Of a DNA stretch of 54,047 bases, positions 24,749-31,242 are shown one piece after another (within the stretch, counting starts at the first letter, position 1; every line of letters begins with the position of its first letter). Source of the DNA: Natrialba aegyptia DSM 13077. Lineage in GTDB: Archaea; Halobacteriota; Halobacteria; Halobacteriales; Natrialbaceae. The notes under the pieces are model-generated. The model was not told the DNA's origin. It made no database searches and was given only the letters and a program-made list of their open reading frames with translations. The stretch is taken from positions 97,064 to 151,110 of the forward strand of contig NZ_AOIP01000015.1 of NCBI RefSeq assembly GCF_000337535.1. Reading direction: 5' to 3'. The position numbers and the translations under genes were made by a program.

Positions 24749-24754
24749 TTATAT
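24749..24754 (+). promoter_or_regulatory. Candidate TATA box of capsid operon
   Basis: TTATAT is centred about 30 bases before the ATG at 24782, in an otherwise GC-rich stretch. This spacing would put the transcript start only a few bases before the ATG, as in haloarchaeal leaderless mRNAs. The 186-base gap 24596-24781 contains no gene. A separate promoter here would give strong late expression of the capsid genes. Confidence 0.5.
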
Positions 24755-24781
24755 CCTAATTCGGCCGTTTGGTCGGATCGC

Positions 24782-25057
24782 ATGGCGATGAATTTCGATC
24801 AGGCCACGCAGGCCCTGACTGACAGCGACGTGTGGATGGATGTCGGCATGGTCGCAGGCGGCTACCTCGCCCCGTACCTCGTCGACACCGCGACCGGAAC
24901 GATGCTCCCGTCGGAAATCTTCGGCATCGGCGGGATGGCCCTCGGCGAAATGGTCGTCAACAAGCGCGCGTTCACCCTCGGCTCGGGTGCGTTCGTCGTC
25001 CGCGAGGCTGCCGAGCGCTTCAACGCCCAGGGCATGATCAACGAGGTGCTGGCCTAA
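24782..25057 (+). CDS. Small virion membrane protein candidate upstream of capsid genes
   Basis: A 91-residue protein with alternating glycine-rich hydrophobic segments: VGMVAGGYLAPYLVDTATGTM and IFGIGGMALGEMVVNKRAFTLGSGAFVVREAA. It is compatible with one or two weak membrane helices. It is the first gene after the candidate late promoter, and its stop directly abuts the ATG of the small capsid candidate (TAAATG). Sphaerolipovirus-type genomes carry a small membrane-associated virion protein near the two capsid genes, and this fits by size and place. Confidence 0.6.
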   Translation: MAMNFDQATQALTDSDVWMDVGMVAGGYLAPYLVDTATGTMLPSEIFGIGGMALGEMVVNKRAFTLGSGAFVVREAAERFNAQGMINEVLA

Positions 25058-25549
25058 ATGAGCCTCTCGCTCTACGCCGCCCTCGGCGACTCGAGCAAGT
25101 ACGTCGAGACGAAGACGAACGTCACTGACCAACTGACTCCGGTCCTTTCGATCAGCCCCAAGGACGGCGTCGGCGTTCTCATCCGCAACGCCGTCGACAT
25201 GGGGAACAAGGTCGGGCTCCCGATCTACGCAAAGCTTCGCGACACCGACGGTAACCCGCTCCCTGCGGATACTCGCGTCGCACTCGGCTACCAGGCTCCC
25301 ACCGACGAGAGCATTCAGGTCGTCTCCGACCCGAAGTCAACGATCGCGAGCTACATCAAAAACTCCGTCTCGGACCAGCAGGACGACCGCAAGGTCGACG
25401 CGGTCAAACACCAGCTCAAGGGCACCAAGCTCGAGGTGAGGGACATCGACGAAGCGTACATCCTCGTCGATTCGTCCGAGCCGATCGACCACGCCCAGAG
25501 TGAGATCTACTTCGAGGAGGCGGCGCTGGCGGAGGTGGACCTCGAGTAA
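25058..25549 (+). CDS. Small major capsid protein candidate (single jelly-roll)
   Basis: A 163-residue, strand-rich protein (TDQLTPVLSISPKDGVGVLIRNAV...VGLPIYAKLRDTDGNPLPADTRVALGY...KLEVRDIDEAYILVDSSEPID). The length and beta pattern fit the smaller of the two single-jelly-roll capsid proteins in SH1-, SNJ1- and P23-77-type viruses. It is followed at once by the larger candidate, with a 1-base overlap, in the order seen in that group. The packaging ATPase lies upstream. No membrane segment is present. The identification rests on synteny, size and secondary-structure pattern. Confidence 0.65.
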   Translation: MSLSLYAALGDSSKYVETKTNVTDQLTPVLSISPKDGVGVLIRNAVDMGNKVGLPIYAKLRDTDGNPLPADTRVALGYQAPTDESIQVVSDPKSTIASYIKNSVSDQQDDRKVDAVKHQLKGTKLEVRDIDEAYILVDSSEPIDHAQSEIYFEEAALAEVDLE

Positions 25550-26286
25550 TGGCGGTCAAACACAAACTCAAGTCGGCAAACTGGGTTCCCGGCAGCGTCT
25601 CCCTCCGCGAGTTCGAGACTCAAGCCGCAACTCCCGGCGAGGCGAGTGTCGTCGCCGAAATCCAGCTTGGCCGGTCGCTCCAGCTCCGCGACGACCCGGA
25701 CAGCGAACTGCGGGTCGTCCTCCCGGCCCACGAACATCGAACGACCAACGGGACGGCAGACGACCAAGAGACGTTCGAACTCGATCACAACCTGATCGAG
25801 TGTCCGACCACCGAGTCGTTCGTCCTCTACGAAGACGGCGCGGTCGTCGATCCGGATAGTGTCGACTACGACACCAACACCTTCGACTACACGTCGGCCG
25901 AGACGGAGACCGACCTCGATGTCTTCTACGTTCCCCGCGATCCGGCGGCGGTCGAGATCCGCAAGACCGCGCCCGGAGCGGGCGGCAAGGTCAACCAGAC
26001 GCTCAAGGAGGCACAGACGGCGATCCTGCACACTCGCGACCAGGCCCAACAGGAGATCCGGTTCGGCTTCGACCGAACCCCACTGCAGCCGTACCTGCCG
26101 CGAAAGTTCCGGCTGCAGGTCGTCGTCGACGCGCCGTACAAAGTCGCGTTCGAGGCTCCCGAGCGCGCCAACGGGACGCCTCGAGCCCGCAACGCCCTGC
26201 TGTCGCTACCGCGGTTCCAGACCGAGGCTCGGATCGAGGGCCTCGGCGCGGCGGTCAAGCAGGACATGATCGGAGTCCGGGGGTGA
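25549..26286 (+). CDS. Large major capsid protein candidate (single jelly-roll)
   Basis: A 245-residue beta-rich protein. N-terminal strands (VAEIQLGRSLQLRDDPDSELRVVLPA) lead to an acidic, tyrosine-rich insertion around 90-125 (DPDSVDYDTNTFDYTSAE). A second strand-rich half follows (RKFRLQVVVDAPYKVAFEAPERANG), and the protein ends AVKQDMIGVRG. The size matches the larger capsid protein of the SH1/SNJ1 group (about 230-250 residues), and the gene overlaps the smaller candidate by one base. Together they would build pseudo-hexameric capsomers around an internal membrane. The call is from context and length. Confidence 0.68.
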   Translation: MAVKHKLKSANWVPGSVSLREFETQAATPGEASVVAEIQLGRSLQLRDDPDSELRVVLPAHEHRTTNGTADDQETFELDHNLIECPTTESFVLYEDGAVVDPDSVDYDTNTFDYTSAETETDLDVFYVPRDPAAVEIRKTAPGAGGKVNQTLKEAQTAILHTRDQAQQEIRFGFDRTPLQPYLPRKFRLQVVVDAPYKVAFEAPERANGTPRARNALLSLPRFQTEARIEGLGAAVKQDMIGVRG

Positions 26287-26292
26287 TCCCCC

Positions 26293-26508
26293 GTGCAGGG
26301 CGGCTTATCCGACGGCACCGAACCGGGCGAGCTTGCGGTCACGGCGACCACGACCTCGAGCCCGTCGAACCAGACCCAACCCCAGGAGCCCCCGGAGAGC
26401 CCGACGGCGCGACTCGTCTACGGGACGCGGTGGACCCAGGACGATATCATGATCGCCCTGCTGGCGCTGCAGGCGGTGCTGCTGGTGTTCGTCACGATTC
26501 GATCATGA
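26293..26508 (+). CDS. Small single-pass membrane protein of structural module
   Basis: A 71-residue protein starting at a GTG 6 bases after the large capsid gene. The N-terminal 48 residues are rich in Thr, Ser, Pro and Gln. A C-terminal membrane helix follows (IMIALLALQAVLLVFVTI, about 51-69). This is consistent with a minor virion membrane protein exposed outside the lipid layer. The stop overlaps the next tiny reading frame by 4 bases. Confidence 0.6.
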   Translation: MQGGLSDGTEPGELAVTATTTSSPSNQTQPQEPPESPTARLVYGTRWTQDDIMIALLALQAVLLVFVTIRS

Positions 26509-26567
26509 TCGGACACATGCAGGGGCTCATGGGCCCCACCGACGGTATCGACATGGAGGTGAACTAG
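26505..26567 (+). CDS. Tiny 20-residue ORF between membrane-protein genes
   Basis: ATG at 26505 overlaps the preceding stop (ATGA), and the frame runs 20 codons to a TAG that directly abuts the ATG at 26568. The peptide is methionine- and glycine-rich (starts MIGHMQGLMGPTDG). The exact fit between two coupled genes suggests it is translated, either as a micropeptide or only to carry ribosomes through. Coding status is uncertain. An internal GGAGG at 26555-26559 would serve the next gene. Confidence 0.4.
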   Translation: MIGHMQGLMGPTDGIDMEVN

Positions 26568-27413
26568 ATGCCGGGACCTGCGGCGGCGCTGGCCGCTGGC
26601 GAGGCGGCCGACCAGGCCGGTGATGTCGCGGAGCCGGCTGCAGAGGCCGCGAAAGAAGTCTCGGAGAGCATGAGCGATGCGGCCCAGAACAGCCGGGGCT
26701 TCAACATCGCGATGGTGATCGCCGCGCTCGTCATCGGCTACATGATGTACCGGGTCCTGCAGATGATGAGTGCCCCGGGTGAGACGATGGACGGTATCGG
26801 TGACTCGATCGGCAACATCGTCGACGGCACGACCGACGCGGCCGATGGGGCCGGTGATGCGGCTGGCGGAATCGGTAGCGCCGTCGGCGACATCTGGGGC
26901 GGCTCAACTGATGCGGCCGGCGGGATCGGCGGTGCGATCGGTGACATCTGGGGCGGTTCAACCGATGTGGCCGGCGGAATCGGCGGTGCGATCGGCGATA
27001 TCTGGGGTGGATCGACCGACGCAGCCGGCGGGATCGGCGGCGCTGTCGGCGATGTCTGGAGCGGTTCGACCGATGCCCTCGGTGATATCTGGGGCGGGTC
27101 GACCGATGCTGCAGACGGTGTCGGTGACCTCGTCGGTGACGTGACCGGCGGCCTCTGGGACGGCTCAACCGATGCTGCAGACGGAGCCGGCGACTTCGTC
27201 GGTGACATCGCCGATGGCGCGACCGACGCCGGCGGGGACCTCTTCGGTGGCCTGCTCTCTGGCGGCAACGATGCTGCTGAGGGGGTAGCCGACGCTGGCG
27301 ACGATTTCGTCGACGATGCAACTGATACCGGTGGCAACGTGATCGATGACGCGACCGACGCCGGGGGCAATCTCGTCGACAATGCGACCGACTTCGCCGG
27401 AGGGCTGATCTAA
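26568..27413 (+). CDS. Glycine-repeat membrane protein, virion candidate
   Basis: A 281-residue protein. An alanine-rich N-terminus is followed by one membrane helix at 45-66 (FNIAMVIAALVIGYMMYRVLQM). About 215 residues of low-complexity Gly/Asp/Ala sequence come next. From residue 107 an 18-residue unit (GDIWGGSTDAAGGIGGAI) repeats nearly perfectly three times, then again in shortened and diverged forms. The final 40 residues degenerate to DDATDxGGN units. The repeats have a GxxxG rhythm and a regular tryptophan, suggesting a fibrous or membrane-lining element. It lies between the capsid and spike candidates. No family is recognised. Confidence 0.7.
   Translation: MPGPAAALAAGEAADQAGDVAEPAAEAAKEVSESMSDAAQNSRGFNIAMVIAALVIGYMMYRVLQMMSAPGETMDGIGDSIGNIVDGTTDAADGAGDAAGGIGSAVGDIWGGSTDAAGGIGGAIGDIWGGSTDVAGGIGGAIGDIWGGSTDAAGGIGGAVGDVWSGSTDALGDIWGGSTDAADGVGDLVGDVTGGLWDGSTDAADGAGDFVGDIADGATDAGGDLFGGLLSGGNDAAEGVADAGDDFVDDATDTGGNVIDDATDAGGNLVDNATDFAGGLI
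26886..27134 (+). repeat. 54-bp tandem coding repeats in glycine-repeat protein
   Basis: The unit encodes 18 residues, GDIWGGSTDAAGGIGGAI. Copies cover residues 107-124, 125-142 and 143-160, then a shortened copy at 161-171 and a diverged full copy at 172-189. The number of copies could change by slippage or recombination, giving length variants of the virion protein. Confidence 0.85.
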
Positions 27414-27414
27414 G

Positions 27415-27633
27415 ATGGAGCCGACTGCACTCCTCAACAACTTCGGATTCCCCACCGTCGCGTTCCTGCTCATGTACCGCCTTTACCTGAAGGAACGCGA
27501 CCAACGCCGCGAGGAGCGGGGCAAATGGCTCGAGGCGATCCAGGAACACACGGCCGCAGTCCGCGATCTCCGTCGCGATGTCCGGACGGTTGCGACCGAC
27601 GGCGGGGGCGAACAGGAGGGGGAGGCATCATGA
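27415..27633 (+). CDS. Small membrane-anchored coiled-coil protein (holin-like architecture)
   Basis: A 72-residue protein. One N-terminal membrane segment (LNNFGFPTVAFLLMYRLYL, about 6-25) is followed by a charged helix (KERDQRREERGKWLEAIQEHTAAVRDLRRDV) and an acidic Gly/Glu tail. This matches the layout of BhlA/YvrJ-type holin-like phage proteins, in which an N-terminal helix anchors a basic coiled coil, but I see no diagnostic motif. In an archaeal internal-membrane virus it could equally be a minor virion protein. It starts one base after the preceding stop. Confidence 0.55.
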   Translation: MEPTALLNNFGFPTVAFLLMYRLYLKERDQRREERGKWLEAIQEHTAAVRDLRRDVRTVATDGGGEQEGEAS

Positions 27634-28106
27634 TCGGGTCGTCAACAGTCGGCCCGAACAGTCCGATCGAGCGCGTTCTCGCCGACTACGGCGTCGACGC
27701 CTCATCCTGGGGCGAGGACCTCGTTGAAGACGATACCGAGCGGTTGCTACTCGCGCTCCTGCTCGAGCATCGTGGGGAGAACGCAGTCGAGGCGCTCAAC
27801 CCCGAGTCGGACGACAACCGGGAAGCGGCGTATTTCGTGACTGAAGAGCCGCTCCCCGTCACCTCGACGGACGAAGAGCGTCTCAACTGGGGGTTCCCAG
27901 CCACCTCAGTGACGATCTGGGGATTCACCGAGCCGATTTACGTCGCGTTTCGCTCGGACGGCGACTTCCGGAAGATTCCCGTCGAGCCGGGAAAATCGCC
28001 GTATCACGAGGCCCCACAGGGCGGGCTCGGTGCCTCGAGTGTCTGGATTAGCAAGCAGAGTAGTGAGACGAATAATACGCAGGTCATCGTGAAAGCTAAC
28101 AAATGA
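27630..28106 (+). CDS. Penton/spike-base candidate, beta-rich viral protein
   Basis: A 158-residue protein from ATG 27630, overlapping the previous stop by 4 bases, with GGAGGGGGAGG as a strong ribosome site 4 bases before. The N-terminal half is acidic. The C-terminal half is strand-rich (SVTIWGFTEPIYVAFRSDGDFRKIPVEPG...SSVWISKQSSETNNTQVIVKANK), like a small jelly roll. SH1/HCIV-1-type viruses have a separate single-jelly-roll penton protein of similar size that carries the spikes. Position between capsid genes and the long spike candidate supports this, but it remains an inference. Confidence 0.5.
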   Translation: MIGSSTVGPNSPIERVLADYGVDASSWGEDLVEDDTERLLLALLLEHRGENAVEALNPESDDNREAAYFVTEEPLPVTSTDEERLNWGFPATSVTIWGFTEPIYVAFRSDGDFRKIPVEPGKSPYHEAPQGGLGASSVWISKQSSETNNTQVIVKANK

Positions 28107-29098
28107 CTGTTATTGGAGAGAAAACGGCAACGTGGTCAACGCTACTGGACGATCTCGCTGGTGCACTGCTGACGTTCTCGAATTGGTCGGACGCGGATAG
28201 CTACGTCGTGAACGACGGCACGGCCAAATCCGAAAATTACGACGATTCGAGCCCGTCGGGCGACGACTGGCACAACAACGGACGGGTACTGCAGGACTCG
28301 AATACGGGTCTTTACCTGCTCATGTACCTTTACGGAAGCACTAACATCGACGGCGACTATTGGTCCGGGCTTCGGTTCGTGCTGTCGACGGACTGGGAGT
28401 TGACCGAGCACCACCCTGCCGGATACACGACGATTGAAGGAGACGACGCACGGTACGGACTCAGAGAGTTCGTCGGCAACCAACGCTCCCAGAGCTACGA
28501 TGATATCAACACCGACGACGGCAACGGCCTCGGATTTGGGATCTGGGGCAGCAGCAACAGCCTCAACGCCTCCACGCTGCGAGAGACCGAAATCAGCTAT
28601 CTGTTGTCCGTCAATTCAGACGGCTTCAATTCCGGGGTGTGGAACGACAACGACGGCAACGACGGCATTGCATCCGTGACGTTCTACGACTATCTGAGCA
28701 ATCGGTTCTTCGACGATCCCGGTGTGCCGCTCGCGTTCGGTGTCACGTCGTCGATGGGTGATCACGTCCACGGCTACGGGTTCTCATCATTCCACGGCTC
28801 TAACGGAGGATATCGCGACCGCGTGGGTTATGGCGCGTCCGCAATCGAGGAAGCCGACTGGGGGATCATCAACCCGTCAAGCGAGGACGATACGTTCTTC
28901 TTCCGCTATCCAGCGGTCTTTAAGAACTCGGGCCAGACCGTGCCGGTGGCCTACGTCAGAGAGGTCATCCCGAACGACACGGAGGAAGGCGGTGCCCACG
29001 GCGACGACTTCAGCCATGATGGCACCGATTACAAGATCTTCAAGCAGTCAGGTGCGAGTACCTCGGGGCCCGTTAGTCTCGGTCTCAGGCACGAGTAA
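28103..29098 (+). CDS. Spike/receptor-binding protein candidate
   Basis: A 331-residue protein, acidic and rich in Ser, Asn, Asp, Gly and aromatic residues, with little helix. Segments such as YWSGLRFVLSTDWELTEHH, GFGIWGSSNSLNAS and HGYGFSSFHGSNGGYRD are typical of beta-sandwich or propeller adhesins. No membrane helix or signal is present. It overlaps the penton candidate by 4 bases and is followed 2 bases later by another beta-rich gene. Tail fibres are unlikely because no other tail genes are present. A host-recognition spike is the best reading. Confidence 0.5.
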   Translation: MTVIGEKTATWSTLLDDLAGALLTFSNWSDADSYVVNDGTAKSENYDDSSPSGDDWHNNGRVLQDSNTGLYLLMYLYGSTNIDGDYWSGLRFVLSTDWELTEHHPAGYTTIEGDDARYGLREFVGNQRSQSYDDINTDDGNGLGFGIWGSSNSLNASTLRETEISYLLSVNSDGFNSGVWNDNDGNDGIASVTFYDYLSNRFFDDPGVPLAFGVTSSMGDHVHGYGFSSFHGSNGGYRDRVGYGASAIEEADWGIINPSSEDDTFFFRYPAVFKNSGQTVPVAYVREVIPNDTEEGGAHGDDFSHDGTDYKIFKQSGASTSGPVSLGLRHE

Positions 29099-29100
29099 GC

Positions 29101-29796
29101 ATGGTGACGCTCGCCACTCCCTCGGCAATGGGTCACAGTGGGATCGCGGTGATCGCGGCGAGTGACTTCAACAGCACGCGTCTCGGACCGACGGCCGACC
29201 CATCTCGCCAGACGGTCGCATTCGATCCGACCGCCGGGGAGGGACTGACCGCAACGAGCAGACGAACGCGAGCTGGTGCCGGTCCGACGGCCACAGCACC
29301 GAGAATCTCTGCCGCGGACACCACCACAGCCCGACGCAGTCCGTCGGTGCAACCGACCCGACAGACTGTTCCGTTCACACCCTCAGCGATCGGGTTCGAT
29401 ACTCGAGACACGGTTTCGAGAGCAGGGTTCGGCGGCCACCTCGAACAAACGACGCTGATTCCGGGGTCGTACTTTCGGACTCTCGAGGGGATCGCTGTCG
29501 ATACGGACGGGAAGCCGATCGGAAACGCGAAGTACATCATAGCGATGGGGGATCTCCCCACGGTCGGCCCGGTCGCAGACGATGGGACATTTAGCGTCTA
29601 CACGCTCCGTTCGGACTACGACGACTTCATCCTCGTCGCGAGTTCCGGGCGAGCAGATGTCGACTACACCTGGTACACGCCGATCGATGTCGAAATCAGC
29701 CCGACCGACGACGATATCGTCCTCGTGTTCGAACCACGCAAGCTGACCGGACTGTACGCCGGGCCAGGGACTGAAATGGGTGGCTCACTTCGCTGA
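29101..29796 (+). CDS. Last late gene: spike-associated protein with carboxypeptidase-regulatory-like domain
   Basis: A 231-residue protein. The N-terminal 100 residues are Thr/Arg/Ser/Pro-rich with two related blocks (DPSRQTVAFDPTA and QPTRQTVPFTPSA). From about residue 118 the sequence YFRTLEGIAVDTDGKPIGNAKYIIA...GTFSVYTLRSDYDDFILVASSG resembles a prealbumin/carboxypeptidase-regulatory-like beta sandwich, a fold used in many surface proteins. It ends GPGTEMGGSLR. It may be a spike stalk or base. It converges with the rightward end of the minus-strand right-arm operon. Confidence 0.55.
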   Translation: MVTLATPSAMGHSGIAVIAASDFNSTRLGPTADPSRQTVAFDPTAGEGLTATSRRTRAGAGPTATAPRISAADTTTARRSPSVQPTRQTVPFTPSAIGFDTRDTVSRAGFGGHLEQTTLIPGSYFRTLEGIAVDTDGKPIGNAKYIIAMGDLPTVGPVADDGTFSVYTLRSDYDDFILVASSGRADVDYTWYTPIDVEISPTDDDIVLVFEPRKLTGLYAGPGTEMGGSLR

Positions 29797-29821
29797 GCCG
29801 GATCTCGAAAAAGAAGGGAGC

Positions 29822-30283
29822 TTACGCGACTGCTTTTTCTCCCGCGTCGACGATGTCCTCACCGTCGGTGTAACACATCGGTCGAACGAATACCCACACG
29901 CTCTGGTTGCCTGGCTCGACTGAGATATACCCCTCGCTCTCGAGAGGTTTAATGATCTCGTCGAGGACGGCGCTCTTGGGGGTGTTGTTGTCGTAGAGCT
30001 TGTTTTTCGCAGCCTCGAGGCGGACTCGGCGCTTGGTTTTGTGGGGTGCCGACGCCCGCTTGTGGAGCAGCCGATAGGCTTCAGAGAGCCGCTCGTCATC
30101 GGGAAGCATCGGTTGGGGCTCGTTGAGATCCCCTCTCGCCTCGACTTCGTTCGCGACCATCTCGCGGAGCTTCTCGCTCCGATTCTTGTCTTCCCGCTCG
30201 GCGATCTCGTCGAGCATCTCGAGCAGGTTGTCGGGACAACCGAATGAGACGCGGCTCGAGGGGTCGTGATCCATCCGGCCCAT
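29822..30283 (-). CDS. Ribbon-helix-helix regulator with C-terminal winged-helix part
   Basis: A 153-residue protein from ATG 30283. Residues 10-42 (SRVSFGCPDNLLEMLDEIAEREDKNRSEKLREMV) fit a CopG/ribbon-helix-helix DNA-binding domain. Residues 60-130 look like a winged helix (LHKRASAPHKTKRRVRLEAAKNKLYDNNTPKSAVLDEIIKPLESEGYISVE). It is the last gene of the right-arm operon, and its ATG overlaps the stop of a 41-residue gene by one base. It may regulate excision or late genes. The region from 30284 to 30463 in the same frame has no homology and is excluded. Confidence 0.78.
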   Translation of the reverse strand: MGRMDHDPSSRVSFGCPDNLLEMLDEIAEREDKNRSEKLREMVANEVEARGDLNEPQPMLPDDERLSEAYRLLHKRASAPHKTKRRVRLEAAKNKLYDNNTPKSAVLDEIIKPLESEGYISVEPGNQSVWVFVRPMCYTDGEDIVDAGEKAVA

Positions 30284-30408
30284 CAGCGATTCACCCCGAT
30301 TTGCATATCCGGTGAATACGGGGACGGCGTCGGGTTGTGCAGTTCGTATGCAAGGGGGGTGGGGATGCCTACGGAGGCGGCTATCGCGCGGGTGTGCGTG
30401 CGCGTCAT
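30283..30408 (-). CDS. 41-residue coupled small gene
   Basis: On the minus strand an ATG at 30408 overlaps the stop of the SWIM gene (ATGA). The frame runs 41 codons to a TGA that overlaps the ATG of the ribbon-helix-helix gene (TGATG). The peptide begins MTRTHTRAIAASVGIPTPL and is proline-rich towards the end. No domain is recognised. The exact coupling on both sides is the evidence that it is translated. Confidence 0.5.
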   Translation of the reverse strand: MTRTHTRAIAASVGIPTPLAYELHNPTPSPYSPDMQIGVNR

Positions 30409-30836
30409 GGCCGCACCTCCGCCTCCCGCTCGTGGCGTCGTGTCTTCTCGATCGCTCCATCATGTGGCTCGCCCTCGAGCGCCTCGTTGGTCGCGTGGCG
30501 CATCTCGTGTTGGTCGTCGGGACTGCCGTCGGTCGACTTCACATCTATCAGCTCGAGGAAGGCAGCCTTCCGGAGCGTGCAGAGATGGGCGCACGGGCCG
30601 TCGTGGTACTCCCAACCCTTGCAGTCGCATCGACCGATGTACTCGCCGTCCTCGAGGCCGAGCGCACAGTAGTGGACGCTCTCGCCGTCTCTGAGCGTGA
30701 CCTTGTACCCGAATCGGCCGAACGATTCGATCAACGCCTCGCGTGGATTCGCTCGAGCCCACGACTCGGTGTCTGCGTCGCGTTCTTCAAGGAAGTCGAT
30801 GGCCTCGCCGTCGGTCGGCTCTGGGAAGGCGCTCAT
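30405..30836 (-). CDS. SWIM-type zinc-finger protein
   Basis: A 143-residue protein with a SWIM-like zinc motif, Cys70-x-Cys72 then Cys82-x-His84 (RCDCKGWEYHDGPCAHLC). It is preceded by a strand pair (YKVTLRDGESVHYCALGLEDGEYIGRC), as in SWIM domains that bind DNA or protein partners. The N-terminus is acidic and the C-terminus is polar. Stand-alone SWIM proteins are frequent in haloarchaeal viruses and plasmids, with unknown roles. Its ATG overlaps the stop of the zinc-ribbon gene upstream by 4 bases. Confidence 0.78.
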   Translation of the reverse strand: MSAFPEPTDGEAIDFLEERDADTESWARANPREALIESFGRFGYKVTLRDGESVHYCALGLEDGEYIGRCDCKGWEYHDGPCAHLCTLRKAAFLELIDVKSTDGSPDDQHEMRHATNEALEGEPHDGAIEKTRRHEREAEVRP

Positions 30837-30955
30837 CGTCCTCGAGACACCTCCTGCAGATCATGTGGGCCGTTCTCACAAACGCGACGGGGGAGGCCAC
30901 CGGTCGAGGTCTTGGTGATCATTCGACCACCGCAGTGCGGACAGTATCGGGTCAC
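30833..30955 (-). CDS. 40-residue zinc-ribbon protein, first gene of right-arm operon
   Basis: On the minus strand a GTG at 30955, preceded by GGAGGTG, opens a 40-codon frame. It starts V/MTRYCPHCGGRMITKTS, has a further Cys in RRVCENGPHD, and ends with a TGA overlapping the SWIM gene ATG. CPHCG is a classical zinc-ribbon knuckle; a fourth ligand would be the later His. The ribosome site, coupling and zinc motif together support a real gene. It lies only 57 bases from attR. Confidence 0.65.
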   Translation of the reverse strand: MTRYCPHCGGRMITKTSTGGLPRRVCENGPHDLQEVSRGR

Positions 30956-31011
30956 GCGCCGACACCTCCGCCGTACTGCGATTGATTACAACCGCGGATT
31001 ACAGTTGCCCG

Positions 31012-31024
31012 CCCGGCGAGTCCA
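31012..31024 (+). other. attR: duplicated tRNA-Ala 3' end
   Basis: CCCGGCGAGTCCA is identical to the last 13 bases of tRNA-Ala (9580-9592), in the same orientation. It marks the right end of the provirus. No tRNA precedes it, so it is only the duplicated end. The 218 bases from here to the next gene (31243) hold no recognisable gene. Confidence 0.8.
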
Positions 31025-31242
31025 TTCCTTCACGTCGTGTTACTCGTTCAGTCGTGAACTCGCCGACCATCGCAAACGCTTCGGATTGCTCGACCCTGAC
31101 GAGTTCAGTTTCCGACGTCGCTTCTTCGTTTTCGAGAATGTGTCGAGCGCGGTAAACGCGTCGGGTGACACTGTACTGACGAGTTCACTGCGGGGTTGCG
31201 TCGCCACGTACACTTTCGTCGGGGGTCGTCGTTGGAGGTGGT

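Larger units (their letters stand above)
9580..31024. mobile_element. Integrated haloarchaeal icosahedral provirus (Halopanivirales-like), about 21.4 kb
   Basis: The element lies between 13-bp att repeats at tRNA-Ala. It holds a tyrosine integrase, phiH1-type repressors, a FtsK/HerA-like packaging ATPase, two adjacent capsid-sized genes, small membrane virion candidates and spike candidates. The order ATPase, small membrane protein, small capsid protein, large capsid protein and then penton/spike genes resembles SH1, HHIV-2 and SNJ1-type viruses and related integrated proviruses. I see no terminase, portal or tail genes, which argues against a tailed provirus. I recognise no replication initiator. 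AT-rich cargo occupies 13.4-19.1 kb and 23.3-24.6 kb. Most genes look intact, so the element may be functional. Confidence 0.82.

Noticed and set aside
26886-27134. Possible CRISPR-like array
   Set aside because: The 54-bp units are directly adjacent without spacers and are in frame in a protein-coding gene. No CRISPR array or cas gene was seen in the window.
26731-27549. Arg/His-rich minus-strand frames opposite the glycine-repeat gene
   Set aside because: They mirror the repeat unit of the plus-strand gene, which has a ribosome site, a membrane helix and tight junctions with its neighbours.
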